64,000 nucleotides of DNA. It comes from Micromonospora noduli (GTDB taxonomy: Bacteria > Actinomycetota > Actinomycetes > Mycobacteriales > Micromonosporaceae). The number at the start of each line of letters is the position of its first letter. Within the stretch, counting starts at the first letter, position 1. The stretch is from NCBI RefSeq assembly GCF_003264365.1, contig NZ_PYAK01000002.1:124001-188000 (forward strand), given 5' to 3'. Positions 1 through 8,466 of the stretch are shown piece after piece. The notes under the pieces were generated by a model. That model searched no databases. It was not told where the DNA came from and saw nothing but the letters and a program-made list of their open reading frames with translations. The position numbers were made by a program, and so were the translations under genes.

Positions 1-2
1 CG

Positions 3-575
3 GCGACGCGCTGGGCTCGGCGGGCCAGCGTCGGCGACGAGATCGCCCTGGTCGGGCCGGATGCCGGCTTCGACGGCAACCACGGCGGGGTCGAGTTTCG
101 ACAGCCCACCGGCGGCACGGTGCTACTGGCCGGGGACGAGACCGCCGTGCCGGCGATCAGCAGCATCTGCGAGCAGCTCCCCCTCGACACCCGGGGCACT
201 GTCGTGCTGGAGGTGCCCGACGCCGCCGACGTGCTGCCGCTGCTCGCGCCGCCTGGCGTCGAGGTCCGCTGGCTGGCCCGGGGTGCCGACGGGTACGGCA
301 GCCGGCTGGTGCCCGCCGTCGTCGCGGCGGCCGGGGAACTGCTGGCCCCCGGCGCGTCGACAGCCGCCCAACCCGTGCCGGACGTCGACGTGGACACCGA
401 GATCCTGTGGGAGGTGCCCGAGCGGGTGGCCTCGGCGCCGCTCTACGCGTGGCTGGCCGGGGAGGCCGGCGTCATCCGTAACCTGCGCCGGCACCTCGTC
501 GCCGAGCGGGGTATGGACCGGCGGGCGGTGGCCTTCATGGGCTACTGGCGTCTCGGCCACGCCGACGCCGACTGA
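3..575 (+). CDS. Siderophore-interacting protein (SIP), C-terminal part
   Basis: The gene enters the window from the left and its start is missing; the reading frame is open from base 3. The last ~190 residues match the NAD(P)H-binding half of siderophore-interacting flavoproteins (ViuB/SIP family), cytoplasmic FAD reductases that release iron from ferric siderophores. Supporting features are the strand-turn segment VEFRQPTGGTVLLAGDETA, which begins the Rossmann-like lobe, and the family C-terminus with YAWLAGEAGVIRNLRRHL followed by GMDRRAVAFMGYWRLG. It is alone on its strand as far as visible. The family call is firm; the siderophore is unknown. Confidence 0.88.
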   Translation, partial: ATRWARRASVGDEIALVGPDAGFDGNHGGVEFRQPTGGTVLLAGDETAVPAISSICEQLPLDTRGTVVLEVPDAADVLPLLAPPGVEVRWLARGADGYGSRLVPAVVAAAGELLAPGASTAAQPVPDVDVDTEILWEVPERVASAPLYAWLAGEAGVIRNLRRHLVAERGMDRRAVAFMGYWRLGHADAD

Positions 576-706
576 CAGCGCCGCGAGGCGCACCACGCCG
601 AGCGGCCGCGAGGTGCGTCGGAGGCCGTGAGGCGCGTACCGTTTCGGGTCGGACTTGGGGCGGGTCGGCTGGAGCCGGCACGGGATACGGGACGAGACAA
701 CGACGC

Positions 707-2167
707 ATGACGGTGGACAACATTACCGAAAACGGTCAAGAGGGTATTGACCGAAGCCGGCTGGAGGCCTGCCTCAGCGTCTTCGAGGCGTTGGAGGCGC
801 TGCCCTCCGACCACCCCGACGTGGTGCAGGTGCAGCGGGCCACCGCCCGGCTCTACAAGGTGATCAAGCAGCGGCGGCGGGAGGAGCGGCGGGACGCCAT
901 CCTCGCCGCCGACCGCGCGGTGACGGAGGCCACCGCCACCGGCGCTCCGGGGCGGATCGACGACGAGACACAGGGCATTCCGCTCGCGTCCTCCGTCGCG
1001 GGCGAGACGGCCGGCTTCCTGCACAACCCGCGCGGCTGCTACGTCTGCAAGCAGCGCTACCGCGAGGTGGACGCCTTCTACCACCAGCTCTGCCCGTCCT
1101 GCGCCGCCCTGAACCGGGAGCGCCGCGACGCCCGCACCGACCTGACCGGCCGGCGTGCGCTGCTCACCGGCGGCCGGGCCAAGATCGGCATGTACATCGC
1201 GCTGCGGCTGCTGCGCGACGGCGCGCACACGACGGTGACGACCCGGTTCCCGCACGACGCGGTCCGCCGCTTCGCCGCGATGCCCGACAGCGCGGACTGG
1301 CTGCACCGTCTGCGCATCGTCGGGATCGACCTACGCGACCCCGCCCAGGTGATCGCGCTCGCCGACGACGTCAGCAGCCAGGGCCCCCTCGACATCCTGA
1401 TCAACAACGCGGCGCAGACCGTCCGCCGGTCCCCCGGGGCGTACGCGCAGCTCATCGCCGCCGAGGCCGCGGCCCTGCCGGACGGCCCGCTGCCGGAGCT
1501 GATCACGTTCGCCAAGCCGGACGGGCAGGGCGGCCCGGTGGGCAGCCTGACCGCCGGGCCACAGTCGACAGCGCTCACCCCGCACGCGCTCACCGCGCTG
1601 GCACTGACCAGCGGATCGGCCTCGCCGGAACGGATCGCGGCGTCCACGGCCATCGACGCCGGAGGTCTCGTGCCCGACCTCGACTCGGTCAACAGCTGGG
1701 TCCAGCGGGTCCAGGAGGTGGACCCGGTCGAGCTGCTCGAAGTGCAGCTGTGCAACGTCACCGCGCCGTTCGTGCTGGTCAGCCGGTTGCGTCCGGTGAT
1801 GGCCGCCGCGTCGGCCCGCCGCAAGTACGTGGTGAACGTGTCGGCGATGGAGGGCCAGTTCGGTCGCGGTTACAAGGGGCCGGGGCACCCGCACACCAAC
1901 ATGGCCAAGGCGGCGCTGAACATGCTGACCCGCACCAGCGCCGAGGAGATGTTGACCGACGGCATCCTGATGACCAGCGTCGACACCGGCTGGATCACCG
2001 ACGAACGCCCTCACCCGACGAAGATGCGGCTGGCCGACGAGGGCTTCCACGCCCCACTGGACCTGGTCGACGGAGCGGCCCGGGTGTACGACCCGATCGT
2101 CCGCGGCGAGCAGGGCGAGGATCTGTACGGCTGTTTTTTGAAGGACTACGCGCCCTGCGCCTGGTGA
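707..2167 (+). CDS. SDR-family oxidoreductase with an N-terminal Cys4 (zinc-ribbon-like) domain
   Basis: 486 residues, much longer than a classical SDR (~250). Residues ~1-105 are a charged helical leader. C111-x2-C114 and C129-x2-C132 form a probable zinc site. The Rossmann domain starts at ~150 with TGGRAKIG, and the NNAAQ motif follows at ~233. The active-site region has Ser379 (NVSAMEG) and Lys401, but the position normally held by catalytic Tyr (Y-x3-K) is Thr397 in HTNMAKAALNML. A long insertion (~245-335) separates the NNAA motif from the catalytic part. The UPF0303 gene follows after 47 bases and is probably cotranscribed. The protein may be a non-canonical reductase or a nucleotide-binding regulator; its substrate is unknown. 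Confidence 0.85.
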   Translation: MTVDNITENGQEGIDRSRLEACLSVFEALEALPSDHPDVVQVQRATARLYKVIKQRRREERRDAILAADRAVTEATATGAPGRIDDETQGIPLASSVAGETAGFLHNPRGCYVCKQRYREVDAFYHQLCPSCAALNRERRDARTDLTGRRALLTGGRAKIGMYIALRLLRDGAHTTVTTRFPHDAVRRFAAMPDSADWLHRLRIVGIDLRDPAQVIALADDVSSQGPLDILINNAAQTVRRSPGAYAQLIAAEAAALPDGPLPELITFAKPDGQGGPVGSLTAGPQSTALTPHALTALALTSGSASPERIAASTAIDAGGLVPDLDSVNSWVQRVQEVDPVELLEVQLCNVTAPFVLVSRLRPVMAAASARRKYVVNVSAMEGQFGRGYKGPGHPHTNMAKAALNMLTRTSAEEMLTDGILMTSVDTGWITDERPHPTKMRLADEGFHAPLDLVDGAARVYDPIVRGEQGEDLYGCFLKDYAPCAW

Positions 2168-2214
2168 TCGCCCCGCAGGACGAGGACGATCGCCCGCACC
2201 AAAAGGAGAAGAAC

Positions 2215-2691
2215 ATGTCAGCTGACCGTGAATCGTGGCCGACGCTGGACGAGCTGCTGCGCGAGGAGAACGAGCTGGAGCTCGCGGGTCTGTCCGAGAC
2301 CGACGCGTACGAGCTGGGGATGCTCGCCGTCACCGCCGCGACCGAGCAGCGGCTGCCGGTCTCGGTGGGCGTGTGGCGGGCCGGGCGGCAGCTGTTCCAC
2401 TGTGGCCTGCCGGGGTCGACGGCGGACAACGACGCGTGGCTGCGCCGCAAGGGGCGGGTGGTGATGCGGTTCGAGCACTCCTCGCTCTACATGGCCCGGC
2501 TGTGCCAGGACAAGCAGGTGACGCTGGCAGAGAGGTTCGGCCTGCCGGCCTCGCGGTACGCGGCGGCCGGGGGCGCGGTGCCGCTGCGCGTGCGTGGCAC
2601 CGGTGTGGTGGGCTGGGTCGGTGTCTCCGGGCTGCCGCAGCTGGACGACCACCGTTTCGTGGTCGACATCCTCCGCAAGCTCCCCCGGTAA
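2215..2691 (+). CDS. UPF0303 / heme-degrading-domain family protein
   Basis: 158 residues. Start chosen at the ATG directly after a strong ribosome site (AAAAGGAGAAG). The sequence matches the UPF0303 family (GlcG/HbpS-like fold), with the typical stretch GRVVMRFEHSSLYMARL in the middle and a glycine-rich strand GTGVVGWVGVSGLPQLDDH near the end. Related proteins are small cytosolic proteins annotated as heme-degrading domain proteins, but activity is not established for this family. No signal peptide. Likely the second gene of a two-gene operon with the Cys4 SDR. A perfect 12-bp hairpin terminator follows immediately. Confidence 0.82.
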   Translation: MSADRESWPTLDELLREENELELAGLSETDAYELGMLAVTAATEQRLPVSVGVWRAGRQLFHCGLPGSTADNDAWLRRKGRVVMRFEHSSLYMARLCQDKQVTLAERFGLPASRYAAAGGAVPLRVRGTGVVGWVGVSGLPQLDDHRFVVDILRKLPR

Positions 2692-2699
2692 TGGGCTGT

Positions 2700-2728
2700 C
2701 CCGGCGGCCTCCTGCCGAGGCCGCCGGG
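2700..2728. terminator. Bidirectional hairpin terminator
   Basis: CCCGGCGGCCTC and its exact complement GAGGCCGCCGGG flank a 5-base loop. It lies in the 45-base gap between two convergent genes, so it can end both transcripts. There is no U-tract, as is common in actinomycetes. Confidence 0.8.
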
Positions 2729-2736
2729 TCACCCGC

Positions 2737-4113
2737 TCAGTGTGTGCGCCGGTTGGCCCGCAGGGCGCCCAGGAGCACGCCGGGCCGGGCCAGTGAGCGC
2801 GGGTGCTCGCGCATGGAAACCACGTCGTTGAACCGCCGCGCGGTCGCCACGTCCGTGACGGTCGCGGCGATGATCTGCCCACTGGCCCACCTGGAGAGCC
2901 GGTAGCCGCGCGGGTAGGGCCCGTCGACGTGGGGCAACGCCAGGTCCGCCGAGGTGGAGAGCGACCAGGCGGCGTCGACCACGACCTTCTGGAGCGCGAG
3001 GTAGTGACGCGCGGGCGCCCGCAGATCCGGACCGGACCGCAGGTACGTCGACAGGCAGGCCGCGTGCAGGGCCGCCGCTGTCATGCCCTGCCCGTACACC
3101 GGGTTGAACGACGCGACGGCGTCGCCGACGCTGATCAGACCGGCCGGGAACCGCTTGAGCGCGTGGAAGTCCCGTCGTCGGCTGTCGGCGTGGTGGTAGG
3201 TCTGGACGTCACCGATCATCTCCTGGTCGGCGACCTCGCCGAACTCCGGTGGGAACTGCTCGCGCAGGCGACGGACGAAGTCGTCGGCGGTGCGCCCCGG
3301 GCGGTCCTTGCCGTAACCGGCCATCATGGCCATCCACCGGCCGTCCTCGATGGCGAAGAACGCAGCCCCGGCCACGTCCGCCTGCGCCCTGGCGGTGTTC
3401 AATGCCAGCACGACCGTCGAGTCCGGCGTCACCTCCGGGCGACGGAACAGGGCGGTCGCGTAGTTGAGGTGCACTGTCATCCGCCGGGTGACCGGCCGGT
3501 CCCAGTCGGCCTGCTCCAGCCAGTCCGACAGTTTGCTGGACCGCCCCATGGCATCCACCACGAGGTCACCGCGCTCGACACCGGGCACCCCGCTGACCTC
3601 ACAGCGGACCCCGGTGACAGCGGAGCCGTCGAACACGAGGCCGGTGGCGCGAGCCGTGATCGTCTTGACGTTGGGCAGTCGGAGCACCTGCTGGCGGATC
3701 AGGCCCTCCAGCAGCGGCCGACTGCCCGCCAGACTGTCGGCGTCGTCGGGGACGACGACCTTCAGACGTCCGTCGAGGTAGTTGCGCCGGGCCGCGGGCG
3801 GCGCCTCGACCGCTCCGCGCGCCAGTGCCTCGTCGCGGAATCCGGGAAACAGCCGCTCCAGCTGGAAGAGGCCGCCGGGCAGCAGCGCGTGCAACTGCGT
3901 CCCCTGGGGTACGCCGGGCCGCGCGCCGGTCACCTGCGGGTCGTCCCGGTCGATGATGACGACGGTGTCGGCGTGGTCGGACAGCACCCGGGCGGCCAGC
4001 AGACCGGCGACACTGCCGCCGACCACGACGGCCGTGCCCATCGTCGGGGACGGCTGATCAGGGGGTCGAGCCGCATTCAGCTCTGCGAAGACCCGGGACG
4101 GGGAGAGGGACAT
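2737..4113 (-). CDS. FAD-dependent oxidoreductase / monooxygenase-like protein
   Basis: 458 residues; start set at the ATG preceded by GGAGAG, rather than an earlier in-frame ATG inside the divergent promoter region. The N-terminal dinucleotide fold carries GGSVAGLLAARVL (~residue 31), and the flavin-binding GD motif appears late as GDAVASFNPVYGQGMTAA, the pattern of aromatic hydroxylase / geranylgeranyl-reductase-type flavoproteins. No signal peptide, so cytoplasmic or peripheral. It is divergent from a beta-lactamase-like lipoprotein, and a perfect interrupted palindrome lies between them. Substrate cannot be told; it could be a tailoring monooxygenase or a dehydrogenase. Confidence 0.82.
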   Translation of the reverse strand: MSLSPSRVFAELNAARPPDQPSPTMGTAVVVGGSVAGLLAARVLSDHADTVVIIDRDDPQVTGARPGVPQGTQLHALLPGGLFQLERLFPGFRDEALARGAVEAPPAARRNYLDGRLKVVVPDDADSLAGSRPLLEGLIRQQVLRLPNVKTITARATGLVFDGSAVTGVRCEVSGVPGVERGDLVVDAMGRSSKLSDWLEQADWDRPVTRRMTVHLNYATALFRRPEVTPDSTVVLALNTARAQADVAGAAFFAIEDGRWMAMMAGYGKDRPGRTADDFVRRLREQFPPEFGEVADQEMIGDVQTYHHADSRRRDFHALKRFPAGLISVGDAVASFNPVYGQGMTAAALHAACLSTYLRSGPDLRAPARHYLALQKVVVDAAWSLSTSADLALPHVDGPYPRGYRLSRWASGQIIAATVTDVATARRFNDVVSMREHPRSLARPGVLLGALRANRRTH

Positions 4114-4157
4114 CGTGCTCTCCAAGGGGGTAACGGGGTGTGTGCCCTCCCCGGTTA

Positions 4158-4181
4158 CTGTCCGCGACCGTGCGCGGACAG
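4158..4181. promoter_or_regulatory. Perfect 9+6+9 palindrome, candidate operator
   Basis: CTGTCCGCG, six bases, then CGCGGACAG. The arms are exact complements. It sits 44 bases upstream of the FAD oxidoreductase start in the divergent promoter region, a typical site for a TetR-type dimer. The regulator is not encoded next to it. Confidence 0.5.
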
Positions 4182-4348
4182 ACCGGTGGACGGTCGTTCG
4201 ACGTTTTGCCCGCCGATCGTCGCACAACCACCTGAACGGCAACCGCGTGTGTCCGCCAGATGACCGCCTGTTGACCGGCGGGCCGGACGGGTCCGACGTT
4301 CGGACGGGTCAGTGGCGCGTACTCTGGCTGGCTGTCACGATCTCCGGC

Positions 4349-5725
4349 ATGTCCGTTGCACGTCGAACTCTGCTCGGGGCCGGCCTGGCCGCCGCGGCCT
4401 CCGCCCTTACCGGTTGCGGTGCCACCGGCGCGCCGAACCCCGGTTCGGACGGCCCTGGCGACGCCGCGACCGGGAAGGGCGCCACCGGCAGCCGGGCCGG
4501 ATTTGGTCCGGCGGGAGACGCCGGGCCGCCGCTCAGGGCACCGGACGCGCCGGTCGGCGGCAACCCACCGGTTCGTGAGGCCCGCTACGCGCAGGACGTG
4601 ACCGCTCTGCTCCGGCGACACCTGCCCGCGACCCCGCAGACCGTGCAACACAAGGGTTTTCCCGGTGCTGTCGCTCTCGTTCTGGTGGGCGGGAAGGTGA
4701 CGGTGCACAGCGCTGTCGGTGAGGCGTTGCGTTATTCGGCGGGTCCGAAGCTGCTCGCGGCGAACCAGCGCGTCGCGATGCGCCGGGACTCCATCTTCGA
4801 CCTCGCCTCGGTCAGCAAGGTGTACACGGCCATCCTGCTGTTGCAGCAGGTCGACAAGGGGCGTGTCGACCTCGGCGCTCCGGTGCGCGACTACCTGCCC
4901 GCCTTCACCGGCGCGGGCAAGGAGCGGATCACCGTCGAGATGCTGCTCACCCACACCAGCGGCCTTCCCGTCGGCGCCAAGGTCACCGGCCTGCCCGACA
5001 ACGCGGCCCGCTGGAACGCCGTGCTCGGCACGCCGCTGGTCTCCGGCGCCGTGCCGGGGAAGACGTTCCGCTATTCCAGCGTCGGGCTCATGGTCGCCGG
5101 CAAGATCGTCGAGAAGGTCACCGGCCAGCGGCTCGATCAGGCGCTCAAGACCAATCTGACCGACCCGCTCGGCCTGCGCGACACCGGCTTCAACCCGAAC
5201 GGCTGGCTGTCGGCCGCCGCGAAGGCCAGCCGGCTGGTCTCCACCGACGCCCGCTCGTCCCGGGGGCTGCTCCGTGGCGTCGTCCACGACGACGTCGCCA
5301 ATCACCTCGGTGGCATCGCCGGCCACGCCGGCATCTTCGCCTCCGCGACCGATCTCGCCGCCATCGGTCAGCTGCTCCTCAACGAGGGCACCCACCGGGG
5401 CGAGCGGATCCTCGCCGCGGCGACGGTGCGCCGGATGCTCACCAACCACAACGCCGGCAAACCCGCCATCGACCCCGAGCGCCCCAATCGGACCTCGGCG
5501 CACGGCCTCGGCGTCGTCCTCGACCAGAGCTGGTTCATGGGGAAGCTCGCCTCGGCCCGGACCTTCGGCCACACCGGATTCGCCGGCCCCTCGCTGCTGG
5601 TCGCCCCCGACCGCAAACTCGTCCTGGCGCTGCTCACCAACCGCGCGCACCCCAACTGGAGCTGGTCGAACCCCGACCCGGTCCGCGCCGCCGTCGGCGA
5701 CCTGCTCGCCACAAAGGTCAACTGA
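4349..5725 (+). CDS. Serine hydrolase, class-C beta-lactamase / esterase family lipoprotein
   Basis: 458 residues. Start chosen so that the protein begins MSVARRTLLGAG, a twin-arginine-like leader ending in lipobox LTGC (Cys23), which predicts an outer-surface lipoprotein. After a Gly/Pro-rich spacer (~24-75) comes the beta-lactamase/DD-peptidase fold. The nucleophile motif is S154-V-S-K157 (SxxK), a YSS tyrosine motif lies in the middle, and a GHTGFAG segment replaces the KTG box near residue ~400. Such proteins are D-aminopeptidases, esterases or penicillin-binding-like enzymes; resistance cannot be inferred. It is transcribed alone, divergent from the FAD oxidoreductase. The ribosome site is weak, so the exact start is less certain. 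Confidence 0.85.
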   Translation: MSVARRTLLGAGLAAAASALTGCGATGAPNPGSDGPGDAATGKGATGSRAGFGPAGDAGPPLRAPDAPVGGNPPVREARYAQDVTALLRRHLPATPQTVQHKGFPGAVALVLVGGKVTVHSAVGEALRYSAGPKLLAANQRVAMRRDSIFDLASVSKVYTAILLLQQVDKGRVDLGAPVRDYLPAFTGAGKERITVEMLLTHTSGLPVGAKVTGLPDNAARWNAVLGTPLVSGAVPGKTFRYSSVGLMVAGKIVEKVTGQRLDQALKTNLTDPLGLRDTGFNPNGWLSAAAKASRLVSTDARSSRGLLRGVVHDDVANHLGGIAGHAGIFASATDLAAIGQLLLNEGTHRGERILAAATVRRMLTNHNAGKPAIDPERPNRTSAHGLGVVLDQSWFMGKLASARTFGHTGFAGPSLLVAPDRKLVLALLTNRAHPNWSWSNPDPVRAAVGDLLATKVN

Positions 5726-5766
5726 CCGGAAGGTGTGGACCATCGCTCCCCACCCTGACACGATAC

Positions 5767-5783
5767 TTGCGCTAGTAGTGCAA
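5767..5783. promoter_or_regulatory. 17-bp near-perfect palindrome upstream of lipase, candidate operator
   Basis: TTGCGCTAGTAGTGCAA: fourteen of sixteen arm positions pair around a central G. It lies 29 bases before the lipase start and about 20 bases before its GGAGG ribosome site, so it overlaps the expected promoter or transcription start and would act as a repressor site. Confidence 0.5.
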
Positions 5784-5811
5784 ATACTTCGTCCGTCCAG
5801 GTGGAGGATCG

Positions 5812-7140
5812 ATGCACACATCTCGCCGGAGCCTGCTCTCCGTGTTGGCCGGGGTCGCCCTCGCGGCCAGCCTGTCCGCCGTCGCCGTTCCACGCGCCGC
5901 CGAAGCCGCCGCCACACCGACGTACCGTCCAGTGATCTTCGTACACGGCAGCGCGGGATCGGCGGCGCAGTTCGAGACCCAGGCCAAACGGCTGGCCAGC
6001 AACGGGTACCCGATCGACATCATCGAAGCCCACGAGTACGACTCCCCGAACGTCGCGACGATCCTGCCCCAGGTGTACGCGGGACTCGACGCACGGATCT
6101 CCCGCCTGCTGGCGGCCACCGGCGCGGACCGGGTCGACCTCGTCGCGCACTCACTGGGCACTTTCGTCTCGCAGGCCTATCTCAACAGCTCGCCGGAGCG
6201 TGCCGCCCGGGTCGCGCACTACGTCAACCTGGACGGGCGGCCCGCGACCTCCCCGCCGGGTGGTGTGCCCACGCTCGCCATCTGGGGCGAGGGTGACCCG
6301 GCCCGCGCCGTCGTCGGCGCGACCAACGTGCACCTGCCGGACCAGTCGCACACCCAGACCGTGTCATCGGCGGAGTCGTTCACCGAGATCTTCGGCTTCC
6401 TCCGGGGCCGCGCGCCCCACACGACGCGGATCGTGCCGCAACTCTTCGGTGCCGCCCGCGTCTCCGGCCGTGCCGTGCTCTTCCCGAGCAACGTCGGTGT
6501 CACCGGTGCGACTCTTGAGGTCTACCCGGTCAGCCCGCTGACCGGCGGCCGACTGTCGCACCGGCCCGCGCATCGGCTGTCACTCGGCGGCGACGGCTCG
6601 TTCGGCCCTCTCCCGGTGCTCGCCACGGCTCGCTACGAGTTCGCCATCGTGCGCCCGGGCGCCGCGACGCACCACTTCTACTTTCAGCCGTTTCTCCGCT
6701 CGGATTCGTTGGTGCGCCTGGCGACCAGCGAGCCGGGCGAGGGCCTCAGCGGCCTGGTCGAGACCAGCGACCGGCACACAGCGCTCACGATCCAACGGCA
6801 GAAGGAGTGGTGGGGCGACCAGGGCGACGCCGGCGACCACCTCTGGATCAACGGCAGGGATGTCCTGAACGCGGCGAACACACCCCGCGCCAAGCGGACG
6901 ATCGGCATCTTCGCCTTCGACGACGGCAGCGACGGCGTCACCGACCTGACGGCCCCGTTGCCGGAGTTCTTCAGCCAGACCTTCATCACCGGCATGGACG
7001 TCTTCGTTCCGGCGACGCCGGCACACCTCGGCCTGGTACGGATCACCGTGGGCCAACGCGGCGGCGGCTACGAGGTGATCAACGTGCCCAACTGGAGGTC
7101 GAGCACCGACCGGGTGACGGTCAGCGTGGACGACTTCTGA
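5812..7140 (+). CDS. Secreted alpha/beta-hydrolase (lipase/esterase)
   Basis: 442 residues with a clear start (GGAGG five bases upstream). The leader MHTSRRSLLSVLAG...AEAAA is a Sec/Tat-type signal peptide of ~33 residues. The hydrolase domain begins PVIFVHGSAGS (oxyanion HG at 45-46) and has the nucleophile elbow A112-H-S114-L-G116 with Ser114 (AHSLG rather than the common GHSLG). A candidate catalytic His is in LPDQSHTQT (~175). Residues ~205-442 form a beta-rich C-terminal region resembling domains seen in actinomycete secreted lipases; its role is unknown. Likely an extracellular carboxylester hydrolase, single gene, with a palindromic operator candidate in its promoter and a strong terminator behind it. 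Confidence 0.88.
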   Translation: MHTSRRSLLSVLAGVALAASLSAVAVPRAAEAAATPTYRPVIFVHGSAGSAAQFETQAKRLASNGYPIDIIEAHEYDSPNVATILPQVYAGLDARISRLLAATGADRVDLVAHSLGTFVSQAYLNSSPERAARVAHYVNLDGRPATSPPGGVPTLAIWGEGDPARAVVGATNVHLPDQSHTQTVSSAESFTEIFGFLRGRAPHTTRIVPQLFGAARVSGRAVLFPSNVGVTGATLEVYPVSPLTGGRLSHRPAHRLSLGGDGSFGPLPVLATARYEFAIVRPGAATHHFYFQPFLRSDSLVRLATSEPGEGLSGLVETSDRHTALTIQRQKEWWGDQGDAGDHLWINGRDVLNAANTPRAKRTIGIFAFDDGSDGVTDLTAPLPEFFSQTFITGMDVFVPATPAHLGLVRITVGQRGGGYEVINVPNWRSSTDRVTVSVDDF

Positions 7141-7155
7141 CCGCGTCTCGCGCAC

Positions 7156-7191
7156 GGCCCGGCCACCTCAGGTCGAGACGGTGGCCGGGCC
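7156..7191. terminator. Bidirectional hairpin terminator
   Basis: Perfect 12-bp stem GGCCCGGCCACC / GGTGGCCGGGCC with a 12-base loop between the convergent lipase and MFS genes. Confidence 0.8.
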
Positions 7192-7204
7192 CCGCCCGCG
7201 CTCG

Positions 7205-8425
7205 TCAGACGGTGGCCGGGACCCGTTCGCGCACTCGTCGCCCGACGGCGAAGCTGACCAACCCCAGGATCAACCCGACGATCGCCAGCGCGACGCCCAC
7301 CCGGGCCGGCGCGAGGTAACCGAGGCCGGCGGCGATGGCGACGCTGCCCAGCGCGGCACCCAGGCTGTTCGCGATGTTCATGGCCGACTGGTTGAGCGCC
7401 GCGCCCATCAGTTGCGCTCCCGGAGCGACGGTGATCAGGCGCGCCTGCAGGACCGGACCGAGATACAGGCTGGTGGCACCGACCAGGAACGCGCCCACGA
7501 ACAGACCGACGCGGGACGACGCCACGAGACTGAACACGGCGATGCTCACGATCATCGCCACGAAACCGATGACCATGCTCCGGTGGAGGTCACGGTCCGC
7601 CAGCCAGCCGCCCAGGGCGTTGCCGACGGTCATCCCGAGACCCACCGCGACCAATGCCCACGGCACCGTCGCGGCGGAGAGGCCGGTGACGTCGGTGGTG
7701 ACCGGAGCGATGTAGGTGTTCACCGCGAAGAAGCCGGCGAAACCGACCGCGCCGGTCGCGGCGACCAGCCAGACCTGCGAGGTCCGCAGCGCCCGCAACT
7801 CGGTGGCCGGCGAGCCGTCGACCGCCGCGGCGACCTCCGGCACGACCGCCAGCACCGCCAGCAGGGTGAGCACGAAGAAGCCGGCGATGACCAGGTACGC
7901 GACCCGCCAGTCGACGGCCTGCCCGAGCCGCGTGATGAGGGGTACGCCGACCAGGTTGCTCACTGTCAGACCGCCGAGCACTGTGGCGAAACCACGGGCC
8001 TCGTTACCGGGGCCCATCAGGGTCGCCGCGAGCAGACCCGCCGCACCGAAGTACGCGCCGTGCGGCAGCGCCGCCGCGAACCGGGCCACCAGCACCAGGT
8101 CGAAGGTGGGCGCGAGCGCGGACGCGACAGTGCCGACAGCGAACAGCACGAGCAGCCCGAGGACGAGCTTCTTGCGGGGCAGGCGCGCGCTCAACGCGGC
8201 GATCAGCGGCGCGCCGACGACCACGCCGAGCGCGTACGCGGTGATCATCCAGCCCGCCCGGGCGACGGCGTCCGACGACGACTGCGCGTACTCGTGCGGG
8301 AGCAGACCGCGGGCGATGTCGGGCAGCAGCCCCATCGCCACGAACTCGGTCAGGCCGACCGCGACGCCGCCCAGTGCCAGGGCGGCCAGCGCCGCCAACC
8401 GTCGACCTCTACTCAACTCGATCAC
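7205..8425 (-). CDS. MFS transporter, DHA1-type drug/sugar efflux
   Basis: 406 residues, about twelve hydrophobic membrane helices. The loop between helices 2 and 3 reads GAPLIAALSARLPRKKLVL, the MFS motif A region, and the N-terminus GGVAVGLTEFVAMGLLPDIA is typical of the AraJ/PbuE-like DHA1 efflux family. It is divergent from a ROK regulator with only 41 bases between the start codons and a small palindrome in that gap, so the ROK protein very likely controls it. Candidate cargo: a sugar, purine or drug; sequence alone does not decide. Confidence 0.9.
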   Translation of the reverse strand: MIELSRGRRLAALAALALGGVAVGLTEFVAMGLLPDIARGLLPHEYAQSSSDAVARAGWMITAYALGVVVGAPLIAALSARLPRKKLVLGLLVLFAVGTVASALAPTFDLVLVARFAAALPHGAYFGAAGLLAATLMGPGNEARGFATVLGGLTVSNLVGVPLITRLGQAVDWRVAYLVIAGFFVLTLLAVLAVVPEVAAAVDGSPATELRALRTSQVWLVAATGAVGFAGFFAVNTYIAPVTTDVTGLSAATVPWALVAVGLGMTVGNALGGWLADRDLHRSMVIGFVAMIVSIAVFSLVASSRVGLFVGAFLVGATSLYLGPVLQARLITVAPGAQLMGAALNQSAMNIANSLGAALGSVAIAAGLGYLAPARVGVALAIVGLILGLVSFAVGRRVRERVPATV

Positions 8426-8437
8426 CGAAAAAATTTA

Positions 8438-8450
8438 GCAACAGCGTTGC
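8438..8450. promoter_or_regulatory. Inverted repeat between MFS and ROK genes, candidate ROK operator
   Basis: GCAAC-AGC-GTTGC preceded by an A/T run (AAAAAATTTA). It fills the centre of the 41-base divergent gap, so one bound dimer would cover both promoters. Confidence 0.5.
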
Positions 8451-8466
8451 GTAATAGGGTGGTGAG

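Noticed and set aside
542..1306. Long open frame opposite the SDR gene, and many similar ones elsewhere (for example 2803-4263 and 18242-20422)
   Set aside because: These are opposite or shifted frames of well-supported genes. High third-position GC keeps stops rare; their products are Arg/Pro/Gly-rich and match no family.
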